Positions 18,156 to 22,927 of a stretch of 22,927 nt of DNA are shown piece after piece. Origin of the DNA: Coptodactyla brooksi (lineage: Eukaryota; Arthropoda; Insecta; Coleoptera; Scarabaeidae); the NCBI GenBank assembly GCA_033557675.1, contig JAWQRM010000416.1, forward strand, positions 1 through 22,927. Direction: 5' to 3'. Position 1 is the first letter of the stretch; each line of letters opens with the position of its first letter. The notes below the pieces were generated by a model. That model saw nothing but the letters and a program-made list of their open reading frames with translations. It was not told the origin of the DNA and searched no databases. Made by a program: the position numbers and the translations under genes.

Positions 18156-21100
18156 TCATTCTTTCTTGAAGTGATCGTTATTTATCTCTATCCTGAGTGG
18201 ACTTCTATGGTCAACCATTTGCAACCTCTTTGCAATGTTTGCATGAAATCCAGGTCTTCCCCCTTTATCTATGGGTTCGGACTTTACCCTGACGGTATCC
18301 AATTCCGATGCCGAATCTGAATTATCATCCGAGCTGCTTGATTCACTACTGTCACTTTCTGAACTTGTACTTCTTCTTCTCAACTTTCCCTCTGAAACGG
18401 TTTTTAATCTTTCACGGTCAGAATTAATCCTTGACCACACTGTAGAAGCCACTGTCGGTCTTTTCTGAGTTTTTATAACTACAGCAACTTTACTTCTCGG
18501 CTTATGCGTATCCATGTGGTCTTCATAATCACTCTTATGCCTCGGATAATCATCAGATCTCATTCTCCTTGAATATCTAGCAGGAGATTCCCATCTCTTT
18601 CTCCTTAGATCATCCACTTTGTGTCTAATTTCTCTTCGGTCTTCTTTATTGGTGTGTTTTTCAGTAGGCTTCTTTATCTTCATTTCTTCTGGTACTTCTT
18701 CTTCTTCTTCTCTCTTTACGTTTTTAATCCTATTTTTAAGTTTTAATCCTAAATCTTTATCATCTTTTTCCACTTTAATAGTTTTTCTTATTTGAGATTT
18801 CAAAACATCTCTTAAATCATCCTGATTCTGTTCGTTGGCTTTGTTTTTGAATTGTTGCAGTTCCCTCCGTCTTTTAATTTTTTCTTCCTCCTCGTCTGCA
18901 TACATTCGCATTCTTGGGATTTTTGTTCGTTTGATTTCTTTGGTCTCCTCCTTTGTTGTCTCATCTTCCAAACCCCTTTTATACCCGATCCTACTCATTA
19001 TATCAGATTTGGTTTTAACAGGTACAATTGGTATTTCCTTTTCGCATTGCTGGGTGTCTTGATTCCAATTCATCGCTAACGTTCCCCATGGATTTTTCGA
19101 ATCATCGGTTTCTTCGACAATTCCTTTAAATTTCTTTTTTTGGGTTTCTGATATCAGTCCTCTCATTCCACCGTAATTTGGGTTTCCATGTTTCTTATAA
19201 TATTCACTAAATTTCTCTGCACCCAATTGTTTTTTATCAGATTTATAGGCAAATCTCAATAATATGCATCTTGATTTCATGTGATGTATCCCTATTCTCC
19301 AATATCCAGGCGGGATTGGAACTGTGAGATCGTTCACCGATATAGCCTCTTCTGAATTATCCTTCAATTCAACAGTTCGCGATTTCAATAAAATACTCCT
19401 ACCGTTCTCCTTATTGTCTAATTCTTTAATGAAAGGGTCACAAGGGCCTTCAACTGGCATTCCCTTGATCGGTTTTGACAAAAAGAATAAAGCTCTCGCT
19501 GCAGAAACTTTGTCATCCCATAAAATGTTACAACTTTCGTCATTGATCCATTCCACCCCAGAAGGGCCATACTTTCCAAAATATTCCAATACATCTTCCG
19601 TGCTCAGTTCGTCAGTACCGCGCATGTGAAGTGCTTCGAATCGTATGTCTTTTTCATCTTCAGTAGTTATGCCTAGGCTGTCGTGTAATGCTTGTAATTG
19701 CTCGTCACTGAAATTGCATATTTCTTCTGGCTTTAAGGAAAAACGCTTGGCTCGTTCAACGAGTTTGGTTTGTTCAATTTTGTCAAAAATATTTATACCA
19801 GTACTGAATCCACCATTCGAATTTGGCCATACCTATAACAAAAAAGATTTAATTGATATAACAGGATGTTCTAACTTTCTCAACATGGACATTCTGCTTA
19901 TTCAGAAGAATCGCAGTTTGGGTTAAATGAGAAATGCATTTTCCACTTTTATGTGTAAGGATATAGCAAAATTAAAGTATTTTATTTGGTTTCTCAGTTA
20001 ACCATAAAATGCAACTCATTGCATCTAGACATATTGGGTTGTTCCAAAAGAAATTTTGTTTTTTTTGGCAGCAGAGGCATTAGTTCTATTTTAACCAGCC
20101 GACTTCATTGTGAGCCGCATATGCATTATATATTCTGATAGCTAACATTGCAAAGTTTATGTGTAAAAATATTTTGTTCAGTTTTGTGCAATTGTTTTCT
20201 TTCTGTGTCTTTTGAAACATTGTGAATCAAAAACAGCATTTTCCGCACATTTTGCTTTTTTTATTACAAAAAAGGTAAAACTGCCGTTCAAGCGAGAAAA
20301 GAATTAGTCGATGTGTATGGGGAAGATGTATTGACAGAATGCTAGTGGCAAAATTGGTTTGCAAAATTTTTGGGAGAATACCACGATCAATTCTAAAGTG
20401 TACTGTTATCAACTGGACAAATAAATTGCATGATGTTTTGCAAAAGTTTGTAAAATTTTTGCAAGTTTGGATAAATTGCATGATTCACTCAAACAGAAGA
20501 TGTTATTACGCTGTTTGATGATTATGATTGTTAAGTTGTTTTGTCACATTGTTTCGGTCGCTACATATTTTTTTGGACGGCAAAACCTTTACTTACAATG
20601 AAGCCGTCAAAAATGACTTTTATCAGTTTTTTGCCAGCAAGGATAAGAAGTTTTATGAGCATGGACTCATGCTACTGCCAGAAAGATGGCAAAAAGTGTT
20701 GGACAAAAATGGTGAATATGTAATTATATAAAATAATACTTTCTAAGTGCCTTTCATTTCCACAAAAAAAATGGAATTACTTTCCGAACAACCTAATAGA
20801 TAAGACATCTCTGTAATCTCTGTAAGCACTAATCTCTGTCACCCAGATATGAAATAAGCAATTTATTACTTGTTATTGAAACAAGAAAATAAGATTATTT
20901 TCTGAAGAGTAGGAGAGATGCACACATAGCTCACCGGTTAGAGCATCTGTCATGAAAAATGTACTAAATTCTTTAGGTACTTCATATCTAGGCAAAATGT
21001 TTATAGAAAAACAGCAAATTCATGTGAATAACACCTATTTGCGCCTTTACCCTATTCATATCTAATAAGGAAATGTGACGTGATATACTCATTTAGCAAA

Positions 21101-21805
21101 AAAGCAGTGATAGGGTGCAGTTGGGATTCTTTGAACAGGAGAAGCAAGAGGATGATTTTCTGAACAATAGGAGAAACTTTCGCATAGCTGAAATGATTAG
21201 CACCTGTCATGAAAACAGAAGGTCACAAGTACGAATCCTGTTCGGAGGTAATTTATTTTCATGTTTCAATAAAAAGTAAAACATTACTTATTTCATATCT
21301 GGGCGAAACATTCACGGAAAAAAAGCAAATTCTTACGTAATCCACTTAAAAAGCAATTACTATATGAAGATTATTCTTTTGTTTAGTTATTGTTTTTCCT
21401 TAACTAAGAAAACAGTGTGCAAACATGTTTCGCAATCATATATGATATGTTGCATAATTTTATGCATATTTTAGAAATATATATTTTTATAAATTCAATA
21501 TGGGTGTACTTCCTATGTAAATAAATCACTATATGTTCTGCTTATGATATTGAACAAATTAAATTTTTGTGTAGATTAAAAACAAATATTTTATAGTTTT
21601 ATTTTTAAAAACAATCTTTAATCAGTAATAAATCCAAACTTACCCTCTGGTTTTGTCTCACTTTTTGTTTTTCAAGGACTATAGTGTCTTCTTCAGGATC
21701 ATTTATTTCTCCTTCTTCTACAAATTTGTCCTCTTCAACGACCATTGGCTCCATAAGGTCATTTTGTATTTCAATACGTATATTTGGCCGTAACGATTCC
21801 GTCAT
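18156..21805 (-). CDS. Ncbp3: Nuclear cap-binding protein subunit 3 homologue, complete, two exons
   Basis: Exon 1 is 21805-21644 (54 codons, donor gtaagt); exon 2 is 19832-18156 (558 codons plus TGA); the intron is 1811 bp, phase 0. The 612-aa product has an acidic N-terminus (MVVEEDKFVEEGEIND), then STGINIF...ERAKRFSL. An RRM-like domain follows at about residues 115-270, containing DELSTEDVLEYF, VEWINDESCNILW (148-160) and LLRFAYKSDKKQLGAEKF with GNPNYGGMRG (270-279). Conserved short blocks KTKSDIMSRIG (327-337) and MYADEEEEK come next, then a charged RS/K-rich region, a Ser/Asp tract (about 541-564) and a PLRIEIN end. NCBP3 binds capped RNA and, with NCBP1, supports mRNA processing and export in the nucleus. 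Length and block order match vertebrate NCBP3 (about 620 aa). The position of the vertebrate cap-binding WLDD is WIND here. The start ATG has an AAAA context. Confidence 0.93.
20034..20796 (+). mobile_element. Internally deleted mariner with both termini, in the NCBP3 intron
   Basis: The left end ttgggttgttccaaaagaaa (20034) and the complement of the right end ttaggttgttcggaaagtaa (20796) are inverted repeats, and TA dinucleotides flank both (20032-20033, 20797-20798). Coding remnants on the plus strand are YKKGKTAVQARKELVDVYG and WQNWFAKF near 20265-20370. At 20540-20730 the C-terminus reads FLDGKTFTYNEAVKNDFYQF and MLLPERWQKVLDKNGEYVII with a stop. These match the N- and C-terminal ends of the cecropia/Hsmar1-type mariner transposases. 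The DDE core is missing, reducing 1.3 kb to 763 bp. A short direct repeat (ataaattgcatgat) lies near the deletion. Confidence 0.88.
20840..21345 (+). repeat. tRNA-derived SINE cluster, two direct copies plus inverted tail
   Basis: Copy 1 (about 20893-21030) and copy 2 (about 21152-21345) share ttttctgaa..ataggaga, catagct, a tRNA A-box-like segment, ctgtcatgaaaa, and the tail tttcatatct.ggc.aaa..tt. Copy 1 has tagctcaccggttagagca at 20927-20945, a near-perfect A box; copy 2 has a B-box-like agtacgaatcc at 21228-21238. The piece 20840-20890 is an inverted copy of the tail at about 21250-21308 (ccagatatgaaataag is an exact reverse match). These are probably pol III retroposons inserted into the NCBP3 intron. 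They do not fold as functional tRNAs. Confidence 0.6.
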
Positions 21806-22157
21806 TTTTCTGCGATTTACAACTGAATATCGTAAAACGTAGAAACAACAAACACTAATAAAATAACGTAGAAAAATAGGCAGCTGTCATGTCCTTTCAG
21901 TTCGCATTTGGGACAATAAGAAAAGTAAAAATCCCTATGTGACACTTTGGGAACTAGAAAGAAATGGGATTATATGTAAGTGTTGGGATGACAAAGGATA
22001 GTAAATGGAATGTTACCCAAGGAATGTTTGAGTTCTCTTAATTTATATTGGTGACCGTGTAAAATCTTGCGATTTTTGCTGTTAACAAGTTTCTGAGTAA
22101 GCTCCAGAAGTTTGTTTAGGTTAATTTTGAATGTAACCGCAAAAATTTTAAGTAATA
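21806..22157. promoter_or_regulatory. Divergent intergenic region between NCBP3 and SMPD4, probable bidirectional promoter
   Basis: Only 352 bp separate the two start codons, which face away from each other. The interval has no TATA box in a convincing position for either gene and no repeat. It must hold both 5' UTRs and core promoters unless untranslated exons lie elsewhere. Confidence 0.6.
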
Positions 22158-22550
22158 ATGAATATACTCGACAGTGAAACGTTTTTGGTAATAAAACAAT
22201 TATCCATTTATAATAAACACTTATTATTAAGCCGTATATTTTTGTTGTAGAATCGTGTTAGCTTGGCCTTAAATAAACCAATTCAAAGTAAATGTGCTGA
22301 ATTAACTATCTTATTCGAACGAGCCAGCTGCAAGGACTTACAACATATTTTCCCATTCGTCATTGACAATATTTTTGGACCGCAAGGGACAGTGGCATGG
22401 GGATTACGAACGATAACGGCAAATTTGAAACCTCACGATTTTCACGTACTGCAACATTTTTTCGCACCTATGGGTCCTCTGTTTAAAGTAATATATACTT
22501 TGATTAAAGACCCTTTAATAAAGTATGATTTTAGTATAACATATTTACCT
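22158..22550 (+). CDS. SMPD4: SMPD4 (neutral sphingomyelinase 3 family), first two coding exons
   Basis: Exon 1 is 22158-22187 (MNILDSETFL, donor gtaata). After a 63-bp intron, exon 2 is 22251-22550 (100 codons, acceptor tttgttgtag, donor gtaagt), both phase 0. The product matches the SMPD4 N-terminus: CAELTILFERASCKDLQHIF, PFVIDNIFGPQGTVAWGLR, LQHFFAPMGPLFKVIYTL and KYDFSITYLP, equivalent to the ELHTIFPWLVESIFG, WNLRCLQ, FLDPGGPMMKLVYKL and FDFPVSYLP blocks in the human protein. SMPD4 is an ER and nuclear-envelope membrane protein with reported sphingomyelin phosphodiesterase activity and links to nuclear pores. The rest of the gene (full length about 800 aa) lies right of the window. An in-frame TAA at 22149-22151 precedes the start codon; the very short exon 1 is a prediction from splice signals. 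Confidence 0.85.
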
Positions 22551-22706
22551 GTAAGTATTTAATCTTTTTTATGATAAAATATTTGAAATTGTTTTTCTTT
22601 TATCAGAGATGAAAAATGTATTTCTAAAATGTGATTCTACATTGCTTAACATTGATTAAAGATCCGATTTGTATTCGTTTTCAAGTTATAGGGTAAAACA
22701 AAATTT

Positions 22707-22927
22707 CTAGTGTTCTTTTATTAAATGTTCAAAAATGCCACCATTGACCTCTAAACATTTTCTGCTTCGTCTAAAGAGAGCACCAGTTGCTCTCCTAATT
22801 GATTCACTTCTGTTTATTTTAAAATCGGCTGTAGTATTTCGAATACGTTGAATTAGTGCATCACGAGTGTCCACTTTCACTTTGCACACCTCATTTTTGA
22901 ACCAGCCCCATAAACAATCTAATGGTG
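22707..22927 (-). pseudogene. C-terminal remnant of a DDE transposase, running off the window
   Basis: The minus strand from the right edge reads PLDCLWGWFKNEVCKVKVDT, continuing to RRSRKCLEVNGGIFEHLIKEH and a stop. This is the PLDFFLWGxLK...CxEVNGGHFEHLI ending of insect Tc1/mariner-superfamily transposases. The portion seen is open and well preserved, better than the left-edge copy. It lies in SMPD4 intron 2 in the opposite direction. Whether the element is intact cannot be judged from this window. Confidence 0.7.

Noticed and set aside
18271..19926. Plus-strand ORFs opposite NCBP3
   Set aside because: Leucine/serine-rich reverse-complement shadows of the acidic and serine-rich NCBP3 coding sequence.
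20917..20950. Possible tRNA gene
   Set aside because: Only an A-box-like segment is present; there is no acceptor stem, anticodon arm or B box at the right spacing. It fits a SINE head instead.

Overview
The window looks like AT-rich nuclear DNA from an insect. The reasons are the split genes with GT-AG introns, an ERK whose C-terminal tail is insect-like, and many remnants of Tc1/mariner, piggyBac and Penelope-type elements. No bacterial gene organisation, rRNA or functional tRNA gene is visible. Species assignment is not possible from the sequence alone.

Three host genes can be supported. (1) The last four coding exons of an ERK-type MAP kinase (rolled/MAPK1 orthologue), + strand, 7562-9406, from the DFG motif to the stop; the 5' exons lie left of the window, so the intron upstream of the DFG exon is at least 7.5 kb. 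(2) A complete two-exon gene for nuclear cap-binding protein subunit 3 (NCBP3), - strand, 21805 to 18156, 612 aa. (3) The first two coding exons of SMPD4 (neutral sphingomyelinase 3 family), + strand, from 22158. NCBP3 and SMPD4 are head to head with 352 bp between start codons, a probable shared promoter.

Region by region: 1-7500 is repeat-rich and holds a DDE transposase tail (252-490), two unrecognised broken coding stretches (1223-1819 minus, 2219-2413 plus), a GC-rich island ending in a perfect hairpin (2788-2829), a long inverted repeat with arms over 600 bp (2915-4495), an internally deleted mariner (4500-5099) and a Tc1 fossil (about 6590-6900). 7562-9830 is the ERK 3' half and 3' UTR, with a 17-bp perfect hairpin in one intron. 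9830-12950 is AT-rich and featureless. 12956-13660 carries Tigger-like and piggyBac-like transposase fossils. 14206-16920 contains two hammerhead ribozyme motifs, both on the - strand and matching the ribozymes of Penelope-like retroelements, with a 527-bp MITE-like element and several palindromic tracts between them. 18156-21805 is NCBP3; its single intron contains an internally deleted mariner with both inverted termini and TA duplications, and a tRNA-derived SINE cluster. 22158 to the end is SMPD4, whose second intron contains another DDE transposase tail running off the edge.

The most notable signals are the two hammerhead ribozymes, the long foldback inverted repeat that could make a dsRNA hairpin, the hairpin in the ERK intron, the altered WLDD-equivalent motif (WIND) in NCBP3, and the unidentified broken coding stretches near the left end.
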